DNA of 64,000 nucleotides, from positions 1 through 64,000 of the forward strand of contig JAFDYQ010000013.1 in assembly GCA_018267365.1 (NCBI GenBank), read 5' to 3'. The number at the start of each line of letters is the position of its first letter. The first letter of the stretch is position 1. A model generated the notes under the pieces. That model was not told where the DNA came from. It saw nothing but the letters and a program-made list of their open reading frames with translations, and made no database searches. This document shows positions 43,091 to 51,123 of this stretch, piece by piece. A program made the position numbers and the translations under genes. Origin of the DNA: Bacteroidota bacterium. GTDB taxonomy: Bacteria; Bacteroidota; Bacteroidia; Chitinophagales; LD1.

Positions 43091-43831
43091 ATGGTTAGTA
43101 TTGCCGCCGATATGATGGATAGCTCTTCGGGCAAAAGTGTGCGCTGGGTGGTAGCCATACTAGTGATCCTGCATGCGGTAGGCATTGCAGGTCTTCATAC
43201 TGTTCATTATAGCTATTGGTTTGAGACTATCACCTGGCTCAATCTGCTCGTCAGCTTCACACTGGTCCTGAGCTATTACCGCGGGTGGACAGGCATGCAG
43301 GTACTCTTCATAGCGGCAGCTATGGGTATATCTCTGATGGCAGAGATCATTGGCGTTCAGCGCGGTATCCTCTTTGGCGCCTACCACTATGAACGCATGG
43401 CCGGGCCTGGACTGCTGGGCGTCCCCTTGGTGATAGGGTTGAACTGGGTACTCCTCACGATTTGTACGGGTACATTTGCCGCAGCTTTGTTTCATCACAC
43501 CGGGGCGCGCATACTGATAGCTGCAGCGATGATGGTGGGTATAGATATACTACTCGAGCAGTTTGCCATGCAGCATCACCTCTGGGCGTGGGATAGCTCC
43601 ACACCGCCTCTTTTCAACTACCTGACCTGGGGCGCGGTAGCTCTGGTACTACAGCTACTCTACGCCATGCTATGGAAGGATCAGGGCAATAAAATAGCTG
43701 TGGCCTATCTGGTCATTCTGTTGTTATTTCTGGTCACGGACGGGCTTTTTGCCCATGGTACTATGCACATGGGTGCATGGACCGATCCTCATCATTTGAT
43801 TAGTTTTGATCACGTAGTAAAGTCAGGGTAG
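43091..43831 (+). CDS. CruF-type carotenoid 1',2'-hydratase
   Basis: 246 residues with seven to eight membrane segments, of the DUF422/carotenoid biosynthesis protein family. Motifs: GVQRGILFGAYHYE, GVPLVIGLNWVLL, a D-x-x-x-E-pattern in GIDILLEQFAMQHHLWAW, and LFLVTDGLFAHG. CruF hydrates the psi end of monocyclic carotenoids at C-1'. The ATG giving MVSIAADMMDSS is preferred; upstream ATG at 43025 would add a polar stretch that overlaps a regulatory-looking sequence (GTTTGTTAAATAAT). Two bases separate its stop from the photoreceptor gene, so they are coupled. Fits the adjacent CrtD-like gene in modifying the psi end. Confidence 0.85.
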   Translation: MVSIAADMMDSSSGKSVRWVVAILVILHAVGIAGLHTVHYSYWFETITWLNLLVSFTLVLSYYRGWTGMQVLFIAAAMGISLMAEIIGVQRGILFGAYHYERMAGPGLLGVPLVIGLNWVLLTICTGTFAAALFHHTGARILIAAAMMVGIDILLEQFAMQHHLWAWDSSTPPLFNYLTWGAVALVLQLLYAMLWKDQGNKIAVAYLVILLLFLVTDGLFAHGTMHMGAWTDPHHLISFDHVVKSG

Positions 43832-43833
43832 GC

Positions 43834-44706
43834 ATGGGACAGTATTCTATCAAAGATGTAGAGGTGCTATCAGGTATCAAAGCGCACACCCTGCGTATAT
43901 GGGAGAAGCGCTATGACTTTCTGAAGCCGGAGCGTACAGATACCAATATCCGCTACTACAATGACTATCAGCTCCGGCTGATACTCAATATCAGCACGCT
44001 CAACCGCAAAGGCTATAAGATATCCCGTATAGCTCACATGACGGAGAAGGAGCTCAACGCGGAGCTGCTGCGCAGCAGTGATGAGGCCGACACGGATGAT
44101 CAGACTGACAGGCTGGTCCGTGCCATGATAGACTTTGAGGCTGATGCCTTTGAGAAGGTCATCAACCAGCTCACCAATAAGTTTGGTTTTGAGGATACGT
44201 GTATCCGTCTCTTCTTTCCCTTTATGATGCGTACGGGTGTGCTATGGACGGCCGGCACTATACGCCCCGCTCAGGAGCACTTTGTGACCAACCTCCTCCG
44301 CAGAAAGCTGCTGGCGGCCATAGATCGCGTACAGACACCGGTCCGAGACGATGCAAAGTGCTATGTCCTCTTCCTGCCCGAGGGGGAAAACCATGAGACA
44401 CTGCTGCTCTTCACTGAGTACCTGCTGCGTCTGCGTAGCCAGCATGTAGTCTACCTGGGCAGTGCCGTACCGTTGGAGGATCTCGTATACGTCCGCGATG
44501 CCTTCCGCCCGGATGTGCTCGTCACCTACATATCCATAGAGCAGGAGACCATCAGTACACAGGAGTACCTGCGCCAGCTGGCAGAGATATATCCTGATAC
44601 CCGTATACTGGCAGGTGGTGCGCGCCTGACCCAGCCAGATCTCCATCTGGCTGCCCATATCACCGTGGTCAACTCAGTAGCCGCGCTGAAGGAGGCTATC
44701 TCCTGA
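43834..44706 (+). CDS. CarH/LitR-like B12-dependent MerR-family photoreceptor regulator
   Basis: 290 residues: a MerR helix-turn-helix (residues 1-70, YSIKDVEVLSGIKAHTLRIWEKRY), a helical cobalamin-cap domain with Wx9EH (W138, E148, H149), and a Rossmann B12-binding domain where the lower-ligand His is H187 (EGENHETL, in place of the usual D/ExHxxG). These residues let CarH bind adenosylcobalamin in the dark as a repressor tetramer and release DNA upon light. It is two bases behind the CruF-type gene and precedes the ECF sigma factor. It likely represses the sigma factor and carotenoid genes in the dark. Confidence 0.85.
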   Translation: MGQYSIKDVEVLSGIKAHTLRIWEKRYDFLKPERTDTNIRYYNDYQLRLILNISTLNRKGYKISRIAHMTEKELNAELLRSSDEADTDDQTDRLVRAMIDFEADAFEKVINQLTNKFGFEDTCIRLFFPFMMRTGVLWTAGTIRPAQEHFVTNLLRRKLLAAIDRVQTPVRDDAKCYVLFLPEGENHETLLLFTEYLLRLRSQHVVYLGSAVPLEDLVYVRDAFRPDVLVTYISIEQETISTQEYLRQLAEIYPDTRILAGGARLTQPDLHLAAHITVVNSVAALKEAIS

Positions 44707-44765
44707 TCTTTTTCAAAGCAGTAAATTTTAATCTTTTGGGATTCAATGTGTTGAGTGCCCGCTAG

Positions 44766-44846
44766 TCTTTTGTTTAATATTTTTCACAAAAGATTAAACA
44801 AAATTCCTTTCTACTGTTTAACTTTGTGTTACAAAAGTTAAACAAA
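44766..44846 (+). promoter_or_regulatory. Candidate CarH operator array and promoter of the ECF-crtI-crtB operon
   Basis: Four TTTGTTTAA-like half-sites alternate in orientation: 44769-44778 (TTTGTTTAAT), 44793-44802 (ATTAAACAAA), 44815-44822 (TGTTTAAC) and 44837-44846 (GTTAAACAAA). Their centres are 24, 21 and 23 bases apart, close to two helical turns. The third overlaps a TAnnTTTG-like box (TAACTTTG, 44819-44826), so bound repressor would cover the promoter. The leader is very short. Confidence 0.5.
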
Positions 44847-45355
44847 TGACATTTGCCAGCCAGCTTTTACAATACGAACCCAGCCTTAAATCTCTCGCTT
44901 TTTACCTGACCGGCAGTGCCGCCCGTAGTGAAGACCTGATACAGGAGACCTACTACCGGGCGCTGCGCAATGAAGACAAGTACCAGCAAGGCACTAACCT
45001 GAAGGCATGGCTGAGTACCATCATGCGCAATATCTTTATCAATGACTATCACAAGAAGAAAGTAGTGCAGCCTATAGGCGATGGCGACCGTGAGGTGCGC
45101 GATACCTACCGCACGGAGATCAACGGCTCCTACAGAAACTTCCTGTCACAGGAGATCAGCCATGCTATGGAGACGGTCAATAGTGATTTTACCAAGCCAT
45201 TCCTGATGTATTTTTCAGGGTTTCAGTACCAGGAGATAGCTGAGCAGCTACACCTGCCTATAGGTACTGTAAAGAGCCGCATACACTCTGCGCGCAAAGA
45301 GCTACAGACGCGCCTGCGCGCAATGGGCATAGAAAATGCAGCATACCTCAACTAA
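44846..45355 (+). CDS. ECF-type RNA polymerase sigma factor
   Basis: 169 residues with sigma region 2 (about 8-75, including GSAARSEDLIQETYYRAL and LKAWLSTIMRNIFINDY) and region 4 (about 110-160, PFLMYFSGFQYQEIAEQL, GTVKSRIHSARKEL). It starts RNA polymerase at alternative promoters. No anti-sigma gene follows; instead it leads an operon with crtI and crtB and follows the B12-photoreceptor gene, an arrangement like litR-litS in Actinobacteria, where light releases the sigma factor gene from repression. Stop is 7 bases before the crtI start. Confidence 0.92.
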   Translation: MTFASQLLQYEPSLKSLAFYLTGSAARSEDLIQETYYRALRNEDKYQQGTNLKAWLSTIMRNIFINDYHKKKVVQPIGDGDREVRDTYRTEINGSYRNFLSQEISHAMETVNSDFTKPFLMYFSGFQYQEIAEQLHLPIGTVKSRIHSARKELQTRLRAMGIENAAYLN

Positions 45356-45362
45356 CCTCATT

Positions 45363-46874
45363 ATGGGAAAAGACCAACATGTGATCGTGATAGGGTCGGG
45401 ATTTGCCGGGCTGAGCGCTGCCAGCACACTGGCACAGCAGGGCTACCGGGTGACTATGCTGGAGAAAAACGACCAGCCCGGAGGCCGCGCGAGGCTCTAT
45501 GAAGAGGGAGGGTTCACCTTTGATATGGGGCCTAGCTGGTACTGGATGCCGGCTGTATTTGAGGATTACTATCGTCATTTTGGGCACACGGCTTCAGACT
45601 TTTATGATCTGCGCCGGCTAGACCCGTCCTACCGTGTTTTCACCACCGGTGAGGGAGCAGATGTACCTGCCGCCTTTGATAGCCTGGTAGCATTCTTTGA
45701 AAGTAGAGAGAAGGGTGCGGGAGCAAGGTTGAAAGCCTTTCTGGATGAGGCAAAGACGAAGTACGACATAGCTATGAGCGATCACGTACACCGTCTGAGT
45801 GACTCCATCACAGAGTTTCTGGATATCAGCACGCTGCTCGGCACCACGCGGCTGCAGATGTTTCACTCGCTGAAAAAGGTGATCCGGTCAAAGTTTAAAG
45901 ACCCGCTGCTGGTGAGTATACTGGAGTTTCCATCACTTTTCCTGGGCGCTACACCGGAGACCACACCCGCGCTCTACAGCATGATGAACTATGCAGACCT
46001 GGTACTCGGCACCTGGTATCCTATGGGTGGCATGTACGAGATCATACGCGCCATGGTGCGCATAGCGGAGGAGCAGGGCGTAGAGATCATCTGCGGCTCG
46101 GAGGTGACCAGTATAGATGTGGTCAGTGGCTTGGCCAGAGGAGTAGTATGCGGCGCTGTACGCTATAGCGCAGATGCAGTCATAGCTACCTCAGACTATC
46201 ACTATACCGAGCAAAAGCTACTGCCTGAGCAGTACCGCCGCTACGATGAGCGCTACTGGGATGCGCGCACTATGTCTCCCTCGGCGCTGATCTACTACCT
46301 GGGTATAGATCGCAGGCTACCGGGCCTGCTGCATCACAACCTTTTCTTTGACGAGGACTTTGCCATACATGCCCGGGAGATATACAGTGACCCTCAGTGG
46401 CCATCGGCACCGCTTTTCTATGTGTGTGCGCCGTCTGTGACAGATCCCGGAGTAGCACCTGATGGCAGTGAGAATCTATTCCTGCTCATGCCGCTGGCGC
46501 CTGGCCTGGAGGATACGGAGGAGATGCGGCGCAAGTACTTTGATATCATGATCTCGCGGCTGGAGCAGCGTATCGGGCAACCTTTTCGTGAAAAGATTGT
46601 TGTACAAAAGAGCTACTGCATCCGTGACTTTGAAAAAGACTATCATGCCTACAAAGGCAATGCCTACGGACTGGCCAATACGCTGATGCAGACAGCTATA
46701 CTGAAGCCTAAGATGCGCTCTGCCAAGGTGAAGAACCTGCTCTATGCAGGCCAGCTCACAGTGCCCGGGCCGGGGGTGCCGCCAGCCATCATCTCGGGCC
46801 AGATAGCGGCCGGGGCCCTGATGAAACAGCTAAAGAAAACATCTATACACACTAAAACTCACGCCCATGTTTAA
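45363..46874 (+). CDS. crtI: Phytoene desaturase
   Basis: 503 residues, a FAD-dependent desaturase converting phytoene to lycopene through four steps. Rossmann GSGFAG at 11-16, then EKNDQPGGRA and GFTFDMGPSWYWMP, with the C-terminal FAD-contact segment LLYAGQLTVPGPGVPPAIISGQ typical of CrtI. The ATG at MGKDQHVIVIGSG is preferred; an upstream ATG overlaps the sigma-factor gene. It overlaps the phytoene synthase ATG by eight bases, the standard crtIB arrangement in Bacteroidota. Confidence 0.93.
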   Translation: MGKDQHVIVIGSGFAGLSAASTLAQQGYRVTMLEKNDQPGGRARLYEEGGFTFDMGPSWYWMPAVFEDYYRHFGHTASDFYDLRRLDPSYRVFTTGEGADVPAAFDSLVAFFESREKGAGARLKAFLDEAKTKYDIAMSDHVHRLSDSITEFLDISTLLGTTRLQMFHSLKKVIRSKFKDPLLVSILEFPSLFLGATPETTPALYSMMNYADLVLGTWYPMGGMYEIIRAMVRIAEEQGVEIICGSEVTSIDVVSGLARGVVCGAVRYSADAVIATSDYHYTEQKLLPEQYRRYDERYWDARTMSPSALIYYLGIDRRLPGLLHHNLFFDEDFAIHAREIYSDPQWPSAPLFYVCAPSVTDPGVAPDGSENLFLLMPLAPGLEDTEEMRRKYFDIMISRLEQRIGQPFREKIVVQKSYCIRDFEKDYHAYKGNAYGLANTLMQTAILKPKMRSAKVKNLLYAGQLTVPGPGVPPAIISGQIAAGALMKQLKKTSIHTKTHAHV

Positions 46875-47751
46875 CCTATTCGTCAAAACCAGTACGGCCT
46901 GCAGCAGGCTAGTGACCCAGGCGTACAGCACCAGTTTCTCTCTCGGTATCCGCACGCTGCATCCGCGCCTGAGAGATGCGATCTATGGCATCTACGGCAT
47001 GGTACGCTATGCAGATGAGATCGTAGATACTTTTCATGACTTTGACAAGAAGGCACTGCTGGCCAAATTTAAAGCAGATACCTATGAGGCCATCAGAGAC
47101 GGTATCAGCCTGAATCCGATACTGCAAAGCTACCAGCTGGTGGTGAACCGCTACCAGATACCAGCGGAGCTGACAGAGGCATTCTTTCGCAGTATGGAGA
47201 TGGACCTGTATGAGACCGCCTATGGCCGTGAGGGCTATGAAGAGTATATATATGGCTCGGCAGAGGTAGTGGGGCTCATGTGCCTCTATGTTTTCACCGA
47301 AGGTGACAAGGACATGTATGCTACGCTGGAGCCATCGGCGCGTGCTCTGGGTGCTGCCTTTCAGAAGGTCAATTTCCTGCGCGATATGGGCAGCGATTTT
47401 GACGAGCGGGGCAGGGTGTACTTTCCGGGCATAGACTTTGCCCGCTTTGGCGATGCTGCCAAGCAGCAGATAGAGCAGGAGATAGCGCATGACTTTGCGC
47501 TGGCGCTGGAGGGCATACGCCAGCTGCCTGTCACTGCACGTGGCGGTGTACTGCTGGCGTATAAATATTATATGAGGTTGTTTGCCCGTATACGCCACAC
47601 GCCGGCCAGCGTGATCAGCACCGTGCGCATACGCGTGCCGGACATGGAGAAGCTACTCCTGCTATGTGTGACACTGACAGGTGAGTCAGTGAAAAAAGCC
47701 TTCGGCCAGACTACACTGCGCAGGGTAGAGAGCTACCAGCAGGCAGCGTAA
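46867..47751 (+). CDS. crtB: Phytoene synthase
   Basis: 294 residues of the squalene/phytoene synthase family: joins two GGPP into phytoene. Asp-rich motifs DEIVD (50-54) and DMGSDFDERGRVYFP (about 169-183) bind Mg-diphosphate; YSTSFSLG near the N terminus is also typical. Overlaps the crtI end by eight bases, so translation is coupled. No GGPP synthase gene (crtE) is found in the window. Confidence 0.93.
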   Translation: MFNLFVKTSTACSRLVTQAYSTSFSLGIRTLHPRLRDAIYGIYGMVRYADEIVDTFHDFDKKALLAKFKADTYEAIRDGISLNPILQSYQLVVNRYQIPAELTEAFFRSMEMDLYETAYGREGYEEYIYGSAEVVGLMCLYVFTEGDKDMYATLEPSARALGAAFQKVNFLRDMGSDFDERGRVYFPGIDFARFGDAAKQQIEQEIAHDFALALEGIRQLPVTARGGVLLAYKYYMRLFARIRHTPASVISTVRIRVPDMEKLLLLCVTLTGESVKKAFGQTTLRRVESYQQAA

Positions 47752-47862
47752 AATCAGGGCACTTTACTTCTTGTATATTACCAGTAGACACTTGTAAGAT
47801 AGGCAGGGATCCGTGCAACTATCCGTGTACAGAAACTGTACATACCTGAAAATACCTCTCGC

Positions 47863-48333
47863 ATGGATCCCCTCATAGATATCCTCATAGTAGAAGACAA
47901 TCCGCATGATGTTTTATTCATAAAGCAAGCTATCAATGAGGTGGGCCTGCTGCTGAATGTGAAGCATATACAGAATGGCGCAGATGCTATAGACTACTTT
48001 AATAACCTCACAGCAAGTAGCGGCATACCGCCGCGGCTGATCCTGTCAGATATCCGCATGCCCAAGATGGATGGCTATGAATTTATGCAGTATATAAAAG
48101 GCAATGATAAGCTGCGCGATGTGCCGCTGGTAGTAGTATCTACCTCAGAGCAGGATGCAGATATAGAGCGCAGCTACCGCCTGGGTGCCAATAGCTACCT
48201 GATCAAGCCTATGGATGTGACCATATTCATCGATACCCTGGTGCGTGTATTCCGGTATTGGCTCGGGGTGAATCAGCCACCACGCGAAGAGCACACACGC
48301 GAGGCATTCATGCGGTTCAGCACAGCGGCCTAG
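47863..48333 (+). CDS. Single-domain response regulator, Rcp1-like
   Basis: 156 residues, a stand-alone CheY-like receiver: ED (11-12), phospho-acceptor D63 (LILSDIRMPKMDGYEF), conserved Thr/Ser near 94, K115 in YLIKPMD, and a short C-terminal tail. The long beta4-alpha4 and the NPHDVLFIKQA start resemble Rcp1-type regulators that usually pair with phytochrome kinases. No kinase lies nearby. It follows crtB by 112 bases, so whether it belongs to the light locus is uncertain. Confidence 0.85.
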   Translation: MDPLIDILIVEDNPHDVLFIKQAINEVGLLLNVKHIQNGADAIDYFNNLTASSGIPPRLILSDIRMPKMDGYEFMQYIKGNDKLRDVPLVVVSTSEQDADIERSYRLGANSYLIKPMDVTIFIDTLVRVFRYWLGVNQPPREEHTREAFMRFSTAA

Positions 48334-48376
48334 CCCCCCATCTGGTCAGCTGCCTCAGCCGATTAGCTTTAAATTT

Positions 48377-48384
48377 TATCTTTG
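48377..48384 (+). promoter_or_regulatory. Probable -7 box of the glycosyltransferase gene
   Basis: TATCTTTG fits TAnnTTTG, 17 bases before the ATG; it is followed by TTTAAAAC, so the combined TTTGTTTAAA also resembles the half-sites before the ECF gene. No exact -33 TTTG is seen at the right distance. Confidence 0.4.
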
Positions 48385-48400
48385 TTTAAAACAGGGATAA

Positions 48401-49423
48401 ATGAATGAAAAACCGACGGTGATATGTATCACGCCAGTGAAAAATGAAGCGTGGATACTGGAGCAGTTTCTGACTGCTACCTCGCTCTGGGCAGATCACA
48501 TCATCATAGCAGATCAAAACTCAAACGATAATAGCCGTGAAATAGCCGCCAGGTTTCCTAAAGCACGAGTAGTAAACAATCCCGGCCAGTATAACGAATA
48601 TGAAAGAACAAGACTGCTACTCAAAGAGGCACGGAGCATACCGGGCCCACGCCTCATCATGGCGCTAGATGCAGATGAGTTTCTGGCAGCCGACTATGCC
48701 GGCTCTGATGATTGGCAGAGGGTACTGGAGGCTGCCCCGGGCACTATCATCCAGATGGAGCGGGTCAACATAGCACCGGGATTCAAGCAATATTTTAACC
48801 CGATCAATATGGTGCTGGGACTGATGGATGACAATGTGGCGACCATAGAGACTACCTCTAAGGCTAATATCCATAATATAAGGGTGCCCTGGCCCACAGA
48901 TGCTCAAGTACTGAAGCTAAACCAACTCAAGGCGCTGCACATAGATGCCATAGACTATGGCAGGGTGATCAGCAAACTGCGCTGGTACCAGGTATTTGAG
49001 CGCACGGTCAATAAGAAAGAGACCTTTGTACTCTTGAATAAATACAAATGCTATGACAACGAGGCTGAGTTCCTCCGTTCTCTGCATCTACAGCCCGTGC
49101 GGGAAGAATGGTTTGCCGGCTACGATGCGCAGGGCCTGCACCTGCGGGATATCCGTGTCAGTGCATCCAGCTATTGGTGGGATGCCGAGGTGCTGCAGTT
49201 TCTGGATCAGAACGGTACCAACGACTACCGCCTCCTGAATATATGGGGCAAAGACTGGGTAGAAGCTGCAAAAAGTAAGAATCTGAAAGACCCTGCGCGC
49301 TTCAGAAATACACAGGGGCCACTGGACCGCTGGGTATACCGATACTGGTACCGACATGCCAAGAATGACTCTAAAGGCGTACCGGTGATCAATAGTATCT
49401 TAAACCGGCTCGGATACCATTAG
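48401..49423 (+). CDS. Family 2-like glycosyltransferase
   Basis: 340 residues with a GT-A fold: VICITPVKNEAWILEQFL, ADQNSNDNSREIA, and the metal-binding ALDADEFLAADY (about residues 86-97). No membrane segments, so cytosolic, transferring a sugar from a nucleotide sugar. Acceptor unknown. Being 0.65 kb behind crtB, it might glycosylate the carotenoid hydroxyl, but separate promoter and lack of overlap leave that open; polysaccharide or protein glycosylation is equally possible. Confidence 0.8.
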   Translation: MNEKPTVICITPVKNEAWILEQFLTATSLWADHIIIADQNSNDNSREIAARFPKARVVNNPGQYNEYERTRLLLKEARSIPGPRLIMALDADEFLAADYAGSDDWQRVLEAAPGTIIQMERVNIAPGFKQYFNPINMVLGLMDDNVATIETTSKANIHNIRVPWPTDAQVLKLNQLKALHIDAIDYGRVISKLRWYQVFERTVNKKETFVLLNKYKCYDNEAEFLRSLHLQPVREEWFAGYDAQGLHLRDIRVSASSYWWDAEVLQFLDQNGTNDYRLLNIWGKDWVEAAKSKNLKDPARFRNTQGPLDRWVYRYWYRHAKNDSKGVPVINSILNRLGYH

Positions 49424-49447
49424 CCGGGCAATGGGTCTGCACCGGGG

Positions 49448-49921
49448 TCACTCGCCGTCATAGGCGGCCTGTATCGCGGCTATATCGAGCTTGACCATGC
49501 TCCAGAGTGCCTTCATGGCTCGCGCTGACTTCTCAGGATCTCCAGTCATCCACTTGTCAAACATAGAAGGCACCACCTGCCAGCTCACGCCATATTTGTC
49601 TTTCAGCCAGCCGCAGGCCTGCGCCGTACCGCCATCTGCCAGGAGGCCATCCCACACGCGGTCTATCTCCTCCTGGGTATCGCATGGCGCTACCAGTGAC
49701 AGAGCGCCTGTATAAGCTTCCCAAGGCCCGCCGTTCAGTATCATAAACTGCTGGCCATTCAGCTCCATATGAATGGTCATGACGCTACCCTCCGGCCGCG
49801 GTGCCCCTTTGCCATAGTAAGTGGTCTTGGTCACTTTAGAGTTTGGGAAAGTTTTGGTGTACAGTGCAGCGGCTTCCTCTGCGGTATCATTGTGCCAGAG
49901 ACATGGATAGATGGGTTTCAT
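49448..49921 (-). CDS. VOC-superfamily protein (PhnB-like)
   Basis: 157 residues of the glyoxalase/bleomycin-resistance fold (MKPIYPCLWHNDTAEEAAALY, VMTIHMELNGQQFMILNGG, KYGVSWQVVPSMF). Such proteins, often labelled 3-demethylubiquinone methyltransferase-like or PhnB-like, bind small molecules or metals; the function here is unknown. It converges with the glycosyltransferase gene. Confidence 0.85.
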   Translation of the reverse strand: MKPIYPCLWHNDTAEEAAALYTKTFPNSKVTKTTYYGKGAPRPEGSVMTIHMELNGQQFMILNGGPWEAYTGALSLVAPCDTQEEIDRVWDGLLADGGTAQACGWLKDKYGVSWQVVPSMFDKWMTGDPEKSARAMKALWSMVKLDIAAIQAAYDGE

Positions 49922-50320
49922 TTTATTTTGGTTTTAGTGGTCAATGGTATATCGCAAAGATGCGACTATCATGTCATATATCCGGTGTATAAATACGACA
50001 GATGTGAGGTGCAACCACGGCTCACGATAGTGCGTCTGTATAATTCATCGCTACTCAGAGTTCCGATTTTGATCGTTTTTTTGATTTGGGGTACGGTAGC
50101 TGCAGGTGTATGTTTGCTATCGAAAGAACGATGGAGGCTTAGCTCATAAAATACCCGACTTTGTTTTTTGGTAAATGTAAAGAAAGGCCCAACCCTAAAA
50201 CCAGCCAATCGAAAGCGGTACCCTAGCGGTACCGCTTTTTATATTTAGGGCTAACATATTTTCACTTTTCAGCTATACGTTTGGCATAATATTGCTGATG
50301 CTTTGGTCAAATCATCCGTC
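49922..50320. other. 400-base intergenic region with an orphan plus-strand terminator
   Basis: Starts of divergent genes lie at both ends. No good coding frame is visible. A strong hairpin with T-run sits at 50212-50240 (separate entry), leaving about 290 bases upstream that could encode a small RNA. No repeats were recognised. Confidence 0.5.
50212..50240 (+). terminator. Strong Rho-independent terminator without an obvious upstream gene
   Basis: Stem AAAGCGGTACC (50212-50222) pairs with GGTACCGCTTT (50228-50238) around CTAGC, then T-run. The nearest gene to the left is on the opposite strand, so the terminator must end an unannotated plus-strand transcript or block antisense. Confidence 0.75.
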
Positions 50321-51121
50321 ATGTATCAGATCTCTGCCCTCATAGGGCTATGTATGCTCTATATCACTACCGCATCTGCGCAGTACGGCTGTAAGACTAC
50401 CAGCAAGGGCGACACCATCTACCAGCGCTGCTACTATACCACCGGTGCGCTATGTACAGAGATCAGCTATCTGAAAAACAACGAGCGGTGGAAGCAAGTG
50501 AAAATCTATACAAAGTCAAAGGAACTGGTCTATGAGCGCAGCTATGGCCAGCGCTACGGCTCCAGCCACGTAGAGCTGCGCTACCAGCCATCGGGCAGCG
50601 TATCTACTGCCCACTACACCATGCAGCCTGATGGCGGTATACAGTATACGGATATCACCACCTATTTCAAACCGGATGGCAGTATAGATCATGAGGAGGA
50701 TATGAGCCGGGGCAATGATGGCGAGATACACCCCTGGCCTATACATATGCCAGACAAACCACAGCCGGTAGTGCCGGCTCCCAGGCCGGTACCTGCACCT
50801 GCCCCCGCAGCATGCCTGCCTGTGCCAGAGCAGAGGGAACTCTATCTGATCAACTATACCAGTGAACGCCTACATCTGATATGCCAATACCGAGATATAA
50901 AAGCAGCCTCTATGAGCCTGCTCATAGAGCCAGCAGATACCGCTAAAGTGGGTGTGTATTCTTCTTTTCATACCAGTCCTGATCCGCTACAGCACTATAT
51001 GATACAGATAGCAGATAAAGCACGCAGGGGGTATCAGTATCAGGTGAAAACTATAAGCAACGCAGCAGATACGCAGCAGTATATAATGATAGTATACAGG
51101 AAAATAAAAGGCCGGAAGTAA
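50321..51121 (+). CDS. Secreted protein of unknown function with Pro-rich linker
   Basis: 266 residues from the ATG giving MYQISALIGLCMLYITTASAQYGC. A signal peptide is followed by MORN-like strands of the antitoxin-YwqK kind (CYYTTGALCTEISYLKN, ELRYQPSGSVSTAHY, YFKPDGSIDHEEDM), a Pro/Ala/Val linker (about 150-165) and a C-terminal beta-rich domain (about 175-260). No catalytic motifs. A TTG 18 bases upstream is possible but less fitting. Stop is three bases from that of the converging nusB. Confidence 0.6.
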   Translation: MYQISALIGLCMLYITTASAQYGCKTTSKGDTIYQRCYYTTGALCTEISYLKNNERWKQVKIYTKSKELVYERSYGQRYGSSHVELRYQPSGSVSTAHYTMQPDGGIQYTDITTYFKPDGSIDHEEDMSRGNDGEIHPWPIHMPDKPQPVVPAPRPVPAPAPAACLPVPEQRELYLINYTSERLHLICQYRDIKAASMSLLIEPADTAKVGVYSSFHTSPDPLQHYMIQIADKARRGYQYQVKTISNAADTQQYIMIVYRKIKGRK

Positions 51122-51123
51122 GA

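Noticed and set aside
49969-50208. 79-codon minus-strand frame between the VOC gene and the secreted protein
   Set aside because: No recognisable domain and no promoter; the region has better support as non-coding with a plus-strand terminator.
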